DNA from: Saccharina japonica | Taxonomy: Eukaryota; Sar; Phaeophyceae; Laminariales; Laminariaceae | DNA length: 64,000 bases | Assembly (NCBI GenBank): GCA_008828725.1 | Contig: MEHQ01001370.1 | Span: forward strand, 1 to 64,000 | Direction of reading: 5' to 3' | Shown here: in pieces, positions 1-12,900 of the stretch | Position numbering within the stretch: the first letter of the stretch is position 1 | Layout of the letters: every line of letters starts with the position of its first letter | Made by a program: the position numbers and the translations under genes | The notes under the pieces: generated by a model | Databases searched by the model: none | What the model was told of the DNA's origin: nothing | What the model saw: only the letters and a program-made list of their open reading frames with translations

Positions 1-98
1 GATTTGTGGTATTGAATACCACCTACAGAAACTAAGTGTGTTTTATGGCAAGGCACCCAAGAGACAAGTTACATGTACATATAGTATATCCATTGCTG

Positions 99-720
99 TC
101 TCTGGAAGTGGGCACACCGGAAAACACATCAATTATTTTCGACGAGATTGTCCTCCATACGCAAAAAAGTCCGTCCCCACAAGTGGTTCTTATCAGGATG
201 CAGCTCACTCTTCAAGGGACTCGCTCAACAGATCACGGCGCTTCGTGCTACATAGGTGCAAGAAATGTCTGACTGGTCGGTGGAAACCCGACGTGCTCCG
301 TCCCGGCATTGTAGAGATGCGAGAGTCTACGGTCAAACGGCTCCAGCCATGCATGACATGAGTACACCCCCCTCCGCCCCCCAACTCCCCGATTCTCTTC
401 TCACGAATTCCCCGCCCCCGCCCGACGGTGATATGGGCGTCCCTTGAGCTACTACGTACACAGACAAGTGGCCGGGACCTCCCCCTTGCACAATATGGGC
501 ATGAAAAACTCCTTGCTTGTGGAGACATCAAACAACGCATCTATATCTATAGCAAACCCGACAAGGTGTCGACAACATCTCAGTTCGGTACGCCTACCCA
601 AAGGTGTGCTACAAGCAGTGTTTCACGTCCCCACAAGGATTTTTTTACGCCCACGGTATGCAAAGGGGGTACCGACCACCTGTGTAATCCATACAACATA
701 ATATACTTCGCACACATATG
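99..720 (+). repeat. Dispersed repeat R1, copy 1
   Basis: The ~600-bp segment from TCTCTGGAAGTGGGCACACC to the GGGGGTACCGACCACC region matches 17035-17755 in order and orientation. Shared blocks include the GGTCGGTGGAAACCCGACGTG type, CCCGGCATTGTA and CGAACAACGCAT-like stretches. Open frames here are not conserved between copies. It lies in the 3' flank of gene C. Confidence 0.7.
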
Positions 721-863
721 TATGTTTACATGTATATATATGTCAAAGTGGTCGCTATTAGTAGGATACTCTGGGAGAGCGCCCCGGGAGGCCTCGGCGA
801 TGAATTTGAAGCGGTCGCTTCTTGGTCGACGCTGTGTGAAGGGTGCATTGACGGTCCTGGCTA

Positions 864-953
864 TTAGACTTCGACGCAGATGTCGTCTTCGGGGTAGCCG
901 ACCACGGTGGAACCATTTTCCACGTAGCCAACCGTGCACAGGGGCGCAAGCAC
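864..953 (-). CDS. Gene C exon 13: Cys-containing C-cap and stop
   Basis: A 90-nt phase-0 exon. It reads VLAPLCTVGYVENGSTVVG then YPEDDICVEV and stops at TAA (864-866). The C-T-V-G-[YF]-V-E-x-G-[SA]-T and D-D-[VI]-C-V pattern is shared with B and A. All three stop within a few codons after the last Cys, which supports this as the true C-terminus. Confidence 0.82.
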   Translation of the reverse strand: MLAPLCTVGYVENGSTVVGYPEDDICVEV

Positions 954-3900
954 CTGTGGGTACACCAATCAGTAGTCGCAACCAGATGGAAGGACGAGTC
1001 AGACATTATTGCCGGAAAAATTAAATAACAAAAGAGCAGGGTTTGCTGCAATTACAGTAGCGGTCTCGTGCACAAGAAATTTTGCTACGCTGTAAGAGAG
1101 ACCCGGGTTTTTTTTTTTGCGCGTCAAGGCCGTCTCGTTTGGGCATGTTGTACTGGGTTCAGTGTAGGGAGCGGTCAATCAAGAGGTCAAACCGCGCCCT
1201 CCAATTACGGGTAATTACGGGTAACATACCTGTAGAAATAGTAATCAGAACCAAATATGGTGTCTAAATAGGGAAACACTTGGGTTTTGGGTCCATCGTG
1301 GGTTCTGATTACTTCATATAACATTGCCCCCCCCCGTAATGGAACATTTGCATGTAAAATGACGGCGGGGTTTGCAGTGACTGTTGAAGTATGGGGAGGG
1401 GGGGAGGAGGGGGGTTGGGTGGAGCTGACACTCGGCGCGCGAGCGCCTTATAATCTGAGGGTACTCGGCCCTCCGCAGTTGATACTCCCGCGAAAGCGTT
1501 TGGGACCGTTGCGCCGTGCTACTGCTGCACCAGCACGTGAAAAAAACAACATATATAGGTACCCCAACGACAGGCGGCCTACAGAAGGGCGGAAGGGCCC
1601 CAACTTAAACGTGTGCCAACAAGAACCAGAGAAGACCAAACGTGGCCAGCAACCCGCCCGCTTGCCTTGAACATGTGTCATTCCCACCGATACATCCGCC
1701 ATCGCCGCCTTTCTTCCAGGTTTGTGCATGCAAGCTTAACCGAACGACCTGAATTATTATTGTTGGTCTAGCGAACTTGTCCGGAAGGCCAGGCCGCACA
1801 GCAAAGCCAGCCCCTGCAACGCTCCTTTTGTTTCGCAATAGTTTCGATCGCGGCAGTTACCCCGACCGCTTTGAGTGGAGGCGAGACCTCACGACCTTAT
1901 TAAGGAGCATGCGGCCACTTCTGGAGTTCCAATATACCGGTATAAGCTTTCGCGGTGAGGACACGGCTTATCGCAGCCATCATTCCCGAATTGCCAATTC
2001 TAACATCCAACGGATACTGCTGTATCATTTCCGAGTCACCCCTTCAAGATTCAACGAATATTTTTAGTGTAGTACCTACAGTAGTGACCGCTTTGACATT
2101 CGTATTTGTTTTCGAAATGGCTGCCCGAAGGTTTTCAAGATGCTTCGTACAGCAGTGGTATGTATAACCCGAGAACAGTAGTAGTAGTAGCAAAAGCAGC
2201 ACAAACAGTGTGCTCGTGTATCGCTCCAGGGAACGGCGCAAGAGATCAATTATTGAGGAGCTTGTGGGCACACATCAAAAGACGCGCTGTGACGCATGCT
2301 ACGATAGAGGTTCATAACCCACCAAAAATGAGGAAAAGAAAAGGTTTACCCGATAAAGAACCTCATGACCTAATTATCTAATTATACCTTGGTATACGTC
2401 TATCGTAGCACGGGTATTGTACCGGTATTGCAGTAATGTTGGTATTGGTAGTAGTATTGATATTGTTGATGGTTATTGGCAATGGTATTGATGATGGCAT
2501 TCGTATTGGTAATTGCATTTGTACTGCTATTGGAATAGGCATTGGTGCATACCGGTAATTGTACTGTTATTTTGGTACTGCTATTGGGATTGCTATTGGT
2601 AACGGTATATATATAGTATTGACATTGGTGCTTACCTCGTCGCCGAATTCTTCCGGAGCGATAGAGTTGTTCCTGACCCTAACAACGCTGGACTTCCTGA
2701 ACGTCAACAGCGCGTCACCGCTGGCGATTGCCTCTCCGCTTCAAGGCATTGACGACGACAACGAACGGTGCAGGGACAAGAACAAAGGATAACAGGGTTA
2801 CTACGTTGTTACGCATAGGCATCATGGAAGCACTTACCACTGTGGACGTGAATATTAAATATTATCCCCATTTAGTGTCCACGTCATAGACTCGTGCTAT
2901 GTACGATACAGGTATTAATAGCACTTTGTTGGCCGAAACAGTGGTTGTGACGGAAAGAGGTTCCTTAACAGGAAAAAAAACTGCCCTATAAGGCATGCGC
3001 CTTATTCCCCGATAAGGCATGTCGTAAACATTCCCAATAAGGCATTGCTCAATAATACATACATGCCTTATTTAACACATGCTACGATGATAGAGGTGCA
3101 CCGTGTTTTTGCCTTCTGAGGGTGGTGGCTTATTAAGGAACTCTATACCTCGCCCGAAAACTGATTTTGGAAGAAAAACAAAGCGCTACGTACCCGATTA
3201 GACGCGTGCTACGGTAGAGGTAGCACTTTTTGGCTGATTTTTTTTCTGACCGATCGGGCTCCTTAACCCAAATTCGTCGGACTTTCATTTTTGTGACCAA
3301 TTATGTTTCAGAATTTACTGCGGTCATGAGATTTCTCATCCGGCAGCACTTTGGTTTTCCTCCCAAATCATTTTTTCGGCGAGGTATGACGCTCCTTAAG
3401 TGAGGAGCTCAGAAAAAACATGTCGCACCTCTATCGTAGCATGCGTCATTAGCACTATTAATACCATGACCTAACGATCCAATAAAAACTAATTTGACAC
3501 AAACAATAATAAAAGACCGACGATTTTGAGCCAAGGGGGCCTGATCATTCAGAAACTTTTCCAGCCAAAAAGTGCTACTCGTATTATACCTCTATCGTAG
3601 CGCGCGTCATTTTCCGAATAATAAGGCGTTACCCAACGAGGCATATATACATACGTGAAATATTCGTGTGTTCTCACCCGTCGAATACGCTGCCGGACGT
3701 GGCGATGAAGGCGCCCCCTGTTTCTTTCGCCACGTTTCCATCGAACAGCACGGCCCTGTCGAACCTGAAGGGGCATACATGGACAAAAAAAAAACAAGAC
3801 AAAAAAAAAACAGCGGACAGAATGCAAAACATGTTTAATAGACTACTTCATGGAAGAGGGAGGACGTAGCGAGGAACAGGCCACGCGTACATGGCACAGC

Positions 3901-6900
3901 TACTACAGCGGTATTCACACGAAATCTGTCAACAATCACAGCAGTTTTACGGGGGAGCATGGTAAATAGGACCTACGATACACAAAAAAAACTATATATT
4001 AACCCTGCTTCTACTAACATTATTTGGTCCTATTTACTATGGTCCTCCGAAATAGCGGTGTCAGATGTGGTAAGGCAACAATAATACAATACTACTACAA
4101 TAATATAGGTGTCGGAATTGTTCTTCGGGCGGCACTTTCGTTTCTCTTAAAAGTCAGTTTTTGAGCAAGGTATATATATTGAGCTCCTCAAAAGTTAGCA
4201 GCCTCAGAACAACTACTTACTAACTCGTAGGTACCAGTACACCCCTAGCGTGTGCTAGCATGCATCTGACTGTCGTAGCATCTGAGACTATTAGTACAAC
4301 GTATCTCACGTGACATCGCCGCCTTCCACTGCGAGAGCGCCACCAGAGTTCCCCGTGTTGCCGACGAATTGTACTGCTGCCTTGAAGCTGAAGCACCAAA
4401 CGCAACACACACACACACAACGCAACACACACACGAATAGGGTCACGTCAAAGGAGGCGACCTGTGAGTTCGTGACTCCGCAATCATACACCTGGACCAA
4501 CACGTAAACACATGAAAGCGTGAGCATGATCAACATTTCACACAACCCCCCTCCCAGCATTATCCGCACTCATAGCGGGCAGTATAGGGGTTGCCTTGCA
4601 TCAAGCCACACACCCTAGGCAGCTGTGTGCACACTAGCTAGTGCACACGCAATGCAAGAACACGATACAGCAGTACATAGAGTTGTCGATTAAAAAAGCC
4701 TTGTTCACTGTTTTTTTTTTGTTTTTTCCAAGTTTCCAAATTTATCGCCAAGGGCAGCTGATGAAAATAAAATACATAGGTAGATTAGTCAGTAGTACTG
4801 TAGTGTTATTTGTTATTTACTATTATGTTTGTTGAAACTTGGAAAAAAATAAATAGCACAGCATTCGTAGTGACCACGGCTTTAGTGTAGACTATTAATA
4901 ATTATTGTTGTACGGAATGTGCCTGCCTCGGCCCAAACGTAGCGGCTGCCGCGGTGTGCATACGGCTTGTGACATGCGGTGGGCGGCACGCATCGCATTT
5001 CCGTCTGTCATGCACGTTCTCAAAATAAAGGGTTACGCGTAGTAGAGATCGAGAACCGTTCCGAGAATAATCTGGTGTTTGTTGTTCTAGAGAGAACTAG
5101 GCGTTTCGTTCATATTCTTGGCCGAAGTAACAGCAAGGAGGCACTGCTGTTTGGTTCTTCGTGTGAGTTGGAATACCAAGTGGGTACAACAACCAGAATG
5201 GCACAGCCTAACCGCTTATAACCAGAGCATGCATGCGACCGAGCATCGCCAGCTCACCTCATGGATCCCACGCGGTTCCGCACGGCTCCACCGTTGCTGT
5301 CGCTCTGGTTGTCAATGAAGGACGCCTTCCCATAGAATCTATCAATAATAGGCCATGCACGTCAAGAACAGCCAGTCGATATGCGAACAAAATAGGGCAT
5401 TGTAGAACATATTAATAGGCGATCACAAGAGTGAATCGATAAGCAGACGACATGTTGTAGCAGAACCTATGAATAGGTGCCACGGCAAACCTGAATCGAC
5501 AGGCGGTAGGGTATTGCTGAACCTATTAGGAGGCAAATGGCAAGAAGAGTCAATCGATACGCAGACAATATGTGGTAAAGGCTATTAATAAGCCCTCGGC
5601 AAGAGTGAACACAATGTGGTATCATGTGTTACCTGGTACGTGCTACAGAAAAAATTGACAACCCATGGAAAACGCGAATCAACATCTAAACGAAATGTGC
5701 GGGGGTGAGGGGGGGGGGGGGGCGAGGTATAGGTATATAGCGAGTACGCGAAGACATGATGAGGGAAGGGAGACGGAACCAACAAGGGTTGACCGGTTGC
5801 AACGATGAAGCACCCTCTGACTGGTGCTACGGTAGGGGGGTCGCTTTTGAGTGCATTCTTTTCAACGGATGAGAGCCACTCCGCCGAGTGACCACCATAT
5901 TTCTTCGCGGATTTTTTAAGTCTTAGCCCTTTACGTTTTCGACATATACTCTGCGACAACAGCATATCCCTGTATTCCTGCGTCCAGTTTTGAGCGAGGT
6001 ACAGAGACAGTCGCCCGAGTGGAGTAAACGTGGCAGTGAAACTCAGGCTATCCCCCCCACCGTAGCACCAGTCCTCTGTGGCAGAGAGCGCACGGGTGCA
6101 CCACACGTAGAGACTCGTGTCGTACGCACACGTAAAGGAGCACACGAATAGCAACATACTTCGTATACTATTGCGGGGGGACCATAGTGAATACCAGGTA
6201 GGACCTAAGGTACATTTCCCTATTTTTACTAACACGACTTGGTTATATTTATTAGTCTAGGCCCCTCGTAATATTTCTAGCATACTAGTTTACGGGAGTC
6301 GTACCGGTACTACGGCAGGTATTGAGGGACTGAGGTATTACAGTAGTAGTACACCTGTAACACTTTTGAGTCCGACGTTTGGCGTTGACTACTAATACAC
6401 TCGTCAACCATCCCAATATTTTCAGGTACAATTATATCTTTACAGATTGCTTTTTCTTGCCCATGACATCTAGAGTAGTATCTTAGGTTACAGCTTTATC
6501 TCGAGGGTGGGGTACTAATAGCACTAAACTATTACTTAGTATACTAATAGTAGTATAAATCCTATCAGGTATTACGGTTCGTAGTACTAATACGAAGTAC
6601 TGGTGGTATTTATACTACTATTAGTACAGAGCTCCTCAATGGAGGTGCCTCAGAAAAATCAATGTAGCAAGTATCTTACCCAAGTACGATACGATACACG
6701 AGGACACTATGGAATGGAGGGAGGGAGGGAGGGAGGGAGGCTCACATGACTGTCCCAGAAGAGCTGATCGCCCCAGGACCATCGCAGCTGTGCTCGGCGA
6801 AGGTTGCGTCACCACGGAAGCTTTAGCCACCGGCGAGTATCATCAGCAGGAGGGGGGGGGGAGGGGGGGGGGGCAGGCGACGGCGGGAATTGGACACCGA

Positions 6901-9900
6901 ATACATTTAACGCGCATAAAGGACAGTGGCGTGGACCACCTGGGGGAGAGGGTGATTTCTTGTTCGGAACGGCTGCCATGTTGGTAATCTTGGCTGGGAA
7001 CACTGCCGCAACTCGCCATCACAGGAATGACCAACAGCCGTACGCTCTCGATCAAGCGCAAGAAGCACTCTGGTCTCGCAACGTACTATACCGATGGCCA
7101 CCGATGGCCACCGATGGCCACAGCAAAAGGGAGACAGACTACTGTAGAGACGAGCTGCTTACGACGGTGTCGTTGAATCCATGCATAAGGAAGGACGCGT
7201 CCTCGTTTTTTTGGGGGATAATAGGAGGAATGGCAAATCCAACCCCGGGGGAAAAAAGCCTCCGTGCTCCTATACGATAGGATGGCTTCGGCAGGGGGCG
7301 GTACCCCCATTCTCACTTCCGGGTCTAGGCCACTTTTTTTGGCGCGAATGGCTCTACTGCTGTGTTCCCCACTCGCTCCAAAACGGATTTTGAACTATTT
7401 TTTTGACGAAGCATAAGAAATGGTCCCACCATACTCGTATAGCCAAGCACATCGCCAAAACCATAACGCGAAGTATTTTTTTGAGACTTGCGTACAAAGA
7501 AACTTGGTAGTTCCACAGCCCCAGCCACTTGCGAGAGTGGCTCTGTGCCACTGCAAAATCAAAAATCAAAAAGAGATCCGAAACGTGCCTATCCCCCCCC
7601 CCCTACCGTTTTCTAGGATTTTGATATACTCGTAGGAACAAGCGTCTGGTGAGAGCAGGAACCGGGGCGAAGCGTCTGGTGAGCAGAAGTGTTGGAAAAC
7701 CTATTACTCCGAAAATAGTACGGAACAAGGACAATGTCCCCAACCGCCGACAACAGCAAAACATCATCATCATCATCATCATCATCACATCATTGTACGT
7801 AGCGAGGAGCAGGGAGAGAGACAAAGCATTCGATGATGATGATGAGAGCAGGGACGGGTGCAAAGCGTGCTACGGCAGGTATCTCGTTTGCCTGCGGCGT
7901 CTCGCGTGAAGTGCGGTATGTGTATATGTTGTAAGCTAAGGGCGATACGCACACCATCAAATGCGCTTTGCAAATAATAACAGGATGCAGCGAAGGGAGA
8001 CACGCCACCTAGTGATGGATGGGAGGGGAGACAAAGCTTGTTGTGTCAGTGATTGTGAGCAGGAAGGGGGACGAAAGCGACGGACGACGTAATGATAACA
8101 ATGACGTACATGATCCGGCCGTCCAACGTGGGGTTGTGGATGGCGCAGGCGCTCGATCCCACGAAAAACCTGTTGTTGTTCGTGAACAAAGCCTTCTTGG
8201 AAAACCTATCAGTAACAGTTACAGCAACAGCAGCAACATAATAATAGCAGCAGCAAGCAAGCAACAGGAGCAGCAGTATTAAAAACGGTCAGCAAAATAA
8301 TAATAGCAGCAGCAAGCAACAGGAACCACAGCATTAAAAACACTTCATACTATTAGCTACGACGTATCGTAATTCTGTAATAAATCATGATGTTTCTGTA
8401 CGTAGCAGTGTATTGGCGGTGATGCCATACCAGCAATATGATAGCAGCAGTATCAGTAATGCCAGTGAGCGAGCAGTAAATAATAGCAGAAGAGGCAGGC
8501 GTTGCTACCGCGGGAGGATGGCCATGTTGTCACCGTGTGAGCGATGGGGGACAGGCGCCGCAGTAGGGCCGACGTCTGACGTTCGAAAGAGGAACCTCAG
8601 GCAGATAGGCGAACGAAAGGAGCCGAAGCCCCCTTCTCTTTTAGCAATTGTTCGGATCAAAGGTTTTACAAGCGCTCTGCTTAACACCTTCAATAGTGCC
8701 TGACATTTCGCAGATGCTACTCTGGCCTATTCACATGTATAGTACTACTGCTGTATATCAGGCGTAAGCCTGAGTAAAACTCTCCAATATAACTGTTGAC
8801 ACCGGTGCCAAATCTCGCAGCAACACTGAAACTGAGACAAAGGTGAAGGTTTACCCTTCTTGACGGAAATACAAGAAACGCTTACTATGGACACCATGTT
8901 ACGGGGAACCATAGTAGTAAATGGGACCAAATATTGTTGGTAAAAATAGGGAAATATTTTGGTTTTTGTTTCTGCCGTAGGTCCTACTTATTTACTATGG
9001 TCCCCCGCAATACTTCAAACGAGCATTATGTTTCCGGCCACCATATGTAGAGGTGTTACCGTTTTGAACACTTTGTGTGAAAAACGGACGGTTTTGTGAG
9101 TTCGTGAGAAACGTCTCTCCAGCAGAGAGCTCTCTTTTTTTTTAAATGCGAGGGCCACATTATTTTCGCTGCGACATTTTCGCACAAAGCGAGCTAAAAG
9201 GTAACAGGACTGTGTGGCGCACTACTATACTAGCCTACGTGCTCCCTATGTTCTGAGCAGGGCCTTCACAAAGCGACTCAGCATATTCAGAGTCAATAGT
9301 GTGCTGTAAAGTATCTTGTACCGGAGACAGAACCACTAGGAGCCTGGGACACGCAACCAATTTGCCTATAACCTTATGTTTTGAGCAAGGCGTTCATAAA
9401 ACAAACCCCCACCTGACATATCCAGCGTCCAGATTGTAAATGGCGTTGTACCAGGTGCCCGTGAAGGTCGTCACTTCGCGGAATCTGCGACAGGCACCGA
9501 GAGAAGAGAAACGGCACCGAGGGAAGGGAAGGAAGGGGCGCCAACGAACATCGATTTGTGGGGAAATCATCCTGTCGGGCGGGTTGCGTGCGTGGCAGCC
9601 CCGCAGCCCTCGATCTTCCCAAATAATTGAACATAAAACGCTCGACGTGACTCCCTAATGACGTGAGGTACTGTAGTGCGAGATTAACCAAGTCGCACCA
9701 ATTCAAGACAACAACTAACTACTATCCACCTTTGAGACAGGGGAAGCATTGTTTTTTTGCCAAAATGTTTCTGACCTTAAGACACTCCTCAACTGAGCCT
9801 CTATAACCAATATCGCTGGAACATCATTTATTTGTGTAATTTTCAATTATTTTCGGTAAATACTTAAGCCATGACATTGCTCATCGGGGTGCTTTTGTAG

Positions 9901-12900
9901 TTTTCTCGAGGTCAGGTTTTGACTTACTAATAACATGGAGCTCCTCAAGTGACCCCACTCTCAGACGATACGTGGTGCACGACAGATCATCGATTCCCAC
10001 TTTATCATCTATAAGCAGTAGACCTTTCAGGGAAGATGTATGTTCCTGATCTGTATGATCTGTATGATCTGTATGATCTAGCTCATGTTGATGGGTGGAA
10101 TCCATATAGTCTGCATAATCCACGCGTAGCACATGTTCCCTGGGTTGGATCTGTACTTATACAGATCGTGCACAATCCTCCAGAAAGGCGGGATAGGATC
10201 TAAGTGATCTACTGTAGACAGATATATCATGATCTGTGCGACGTGTGGGTCCTAAACCTTGCCCAGTGAAGTGAAGCGGTTGGCATCAATCGTGCCCATG
10301 CCGGAAGCATGCCGTACCAGGTGGGTGTATACATACGTACTCACTTTACAACGCCTCTGTTGAACTGGAAAACGTTAGCATTTCCGTCGAACAGGGCGGT
10401 GCCCTTGAACCTGTCACACGGTATAAGTTAAGCAAGAAAGTGAGCTACAGCAGCACAGCGATGGACTGCAGCATTAAAACGCCAAAACACACACACACAA
10501 CACCCCGTTCGCTGTTGACGCCAACCGATGTTCACATGAAAGCTCCAAGCGATAAAGTCAAAATAAGGGCATTCTCAAGCATAAGAAAACGCTCAACGTT
10601 ATATGGTCGAAGTTTCGAGCGCTCACAAGCGCGCAGTAGTATTAATAGATGTTTCAGTTGTTCAGTTGTTTGTTTTCTTTGCCTCACACAGCGCATGCAG
10701 GTCTTGCGCATGATAAGTGTGGATTGTTTCACTTGCTCAGTTGCCCGTTACCATTGCCTCACTCAGCACGGGCATGTCTTCGGCGTAGTAGACGTTCAAC
10801 CTTTGTTCAGTTGGTTGTTACCGTTCCCTCACGCAGCACAAGCAAGTCTTGCAGTATCAGCAAATGCTTAAGGTCGACGCAATGGATGCATATTTACCCG
10901 AGGGCGGGACGGTAGAGGACCATAGAGGATCACAGGCGAGGGCTCCTGCACACTGACCACAATACCGCACGCGACTTTACATAGCACCCGGAGCGAGACA
11001 TACATAAGTTGCAGTCAATGGCATGGATCACCTAGTTGGGGAGTGTGTGATATTAATAGTACACAATTGCCACCCCTATACCCACATTCCATGTTAGACT
11101 CACTCCATGGTACATACCATACTCACTCCATGTTCGACTTACTACATGGTGCATACCATATTCACACCCCGTGTTAGACTCACTCCATGGTATGTACCAT
11201 ACTCACTCCATGTTCGACTTACTCCATGGTATATGCAGGACCATACTCCCACTCCTCGTTCGATTCACTCTATGGTTTATACCATACTCATATCCTATGT
11301 TGGACTTACTCCATGGCATATACAGTAGTGCCATATTTACACTCTATGTTCGATTCACTTCATGGTATTTACCATATTCCCACTCCAAGTTCGATTCACT
11401 CCATTTCACTCCATGGTATATACCACACTCACACTCCATGTTGGACTCACTCCATGGTACATATATACCATACTCACAGTCCATGTTCGACTCACTCCAT
11501 GGCATAAGCCAGTGTATGCAATACTCACTCCATGTTCCCGGCGTTGTTAAAGGTGGACTTGACGTTCCGCACCGCGTTCGCTTCGAAGGCACCGAGGAAG
11601 GTAACACTCCCGCCTTCTTTGACATCGATCATGTACCCCTGAGCATTCTCTTCGTACTGGGAACATGGAGGGGGAACATGGAGGGGGACAGGGCAAAAAC
11701 CGGGGCAACAGACGCCATGATTTTACGTTTTCGCCACGCCACGCGGAATGTTTTTTGCGAAACAATGAAATAAAAAAATGAAACCTTCAACCCGGTGAAC
11801 AATCCCGTCTCAAGAGTAACGGCACCCCAACGATAAGGGGGCATGCCGTACAAGGCAGGTGCCTTATTGGGTAGCCCCCCTCAGTCGAGGAGCCCCGTCT
11901 GTCACAATCATTGTTTGGGCCAAGATGTGCATCCCTAATAGCAAGGGAGGCCCCCCTCGTACCGGCCAGCAAGGGCGGGCCTTACTGCGACACGCTTCAT
12001 TGCTAGTAATAAGCAGCGTCAGGAGTTGGCGGGGTGTCAGAGCGGAAATGTCCTCACCAGATGCTAATGTTACATGGTTTGTCATGGCGGCGCCACCGCC
12101 CACAACGTGTCTCTCTCTCTCTTATCGCTTTTAGCCCTGTGACATCCCGGGTGTATGGTAGTTGCAAACTGAACGCCCCCCCCTCCTAAGTGGTCACCCT
12201 GGAAACAAAGTCAATTTACAGTCGACGCTGTCATCCACATGCAAGAAAGTGCGCACACAAGGTGCCGAGAGTCCGCCTCACAAGCGATTCTTTAGTAGGA
12301 TGCAGCCCCCACACCCTTATCCTCGCACCCGCCGACTACCTCACGGTGCTTCGCGCTCCGTGCAAGCAATGCTTGCCCTCTAGTCGGCTGATCACCCGAC
12401 GTGCACCGCCCCCGCATTATAAGGATGCGAGGGTCGATGGCCATACGACTACGGCCATGCACGACACGATGAAGTCGGTACCCCCGCCCCGTCCCATCTA
12501 TGCTCACCCCTGAGTTGGGACCGAAGAGCACGGTGTCGAGGTCGAACACGAGTGAAGCCCCGTCCTCGACCGTGAACCGGAAATTCACAAACCTGAACGT
12601 ATAGAGATGGTCCCACCGAGAGGAGGCGTGTGCGTGAAAGGGAAGGGTATAGTAGGAAACGGGGTCAGCCGCGGGAGGTTCGTGGATAAGCCGATAGGGA
12701 TAGGGGATAGAGGATGGGGGATGGGGGGGGGGGGGGGGGGGGGGCTGTCGTCCCTTGGCACCTCTACATCTGCAATCCTCGTGTGGGAAAAACCATACTT
12801 GGAATTCGCGTTGGGTCGTTTTTTGCAGCAGCAAACGGGGAATGCGATACGGGTAGCAATAAATAGGCGAGTTACTGTAGCTTGACTGGTGAGTGTATAC

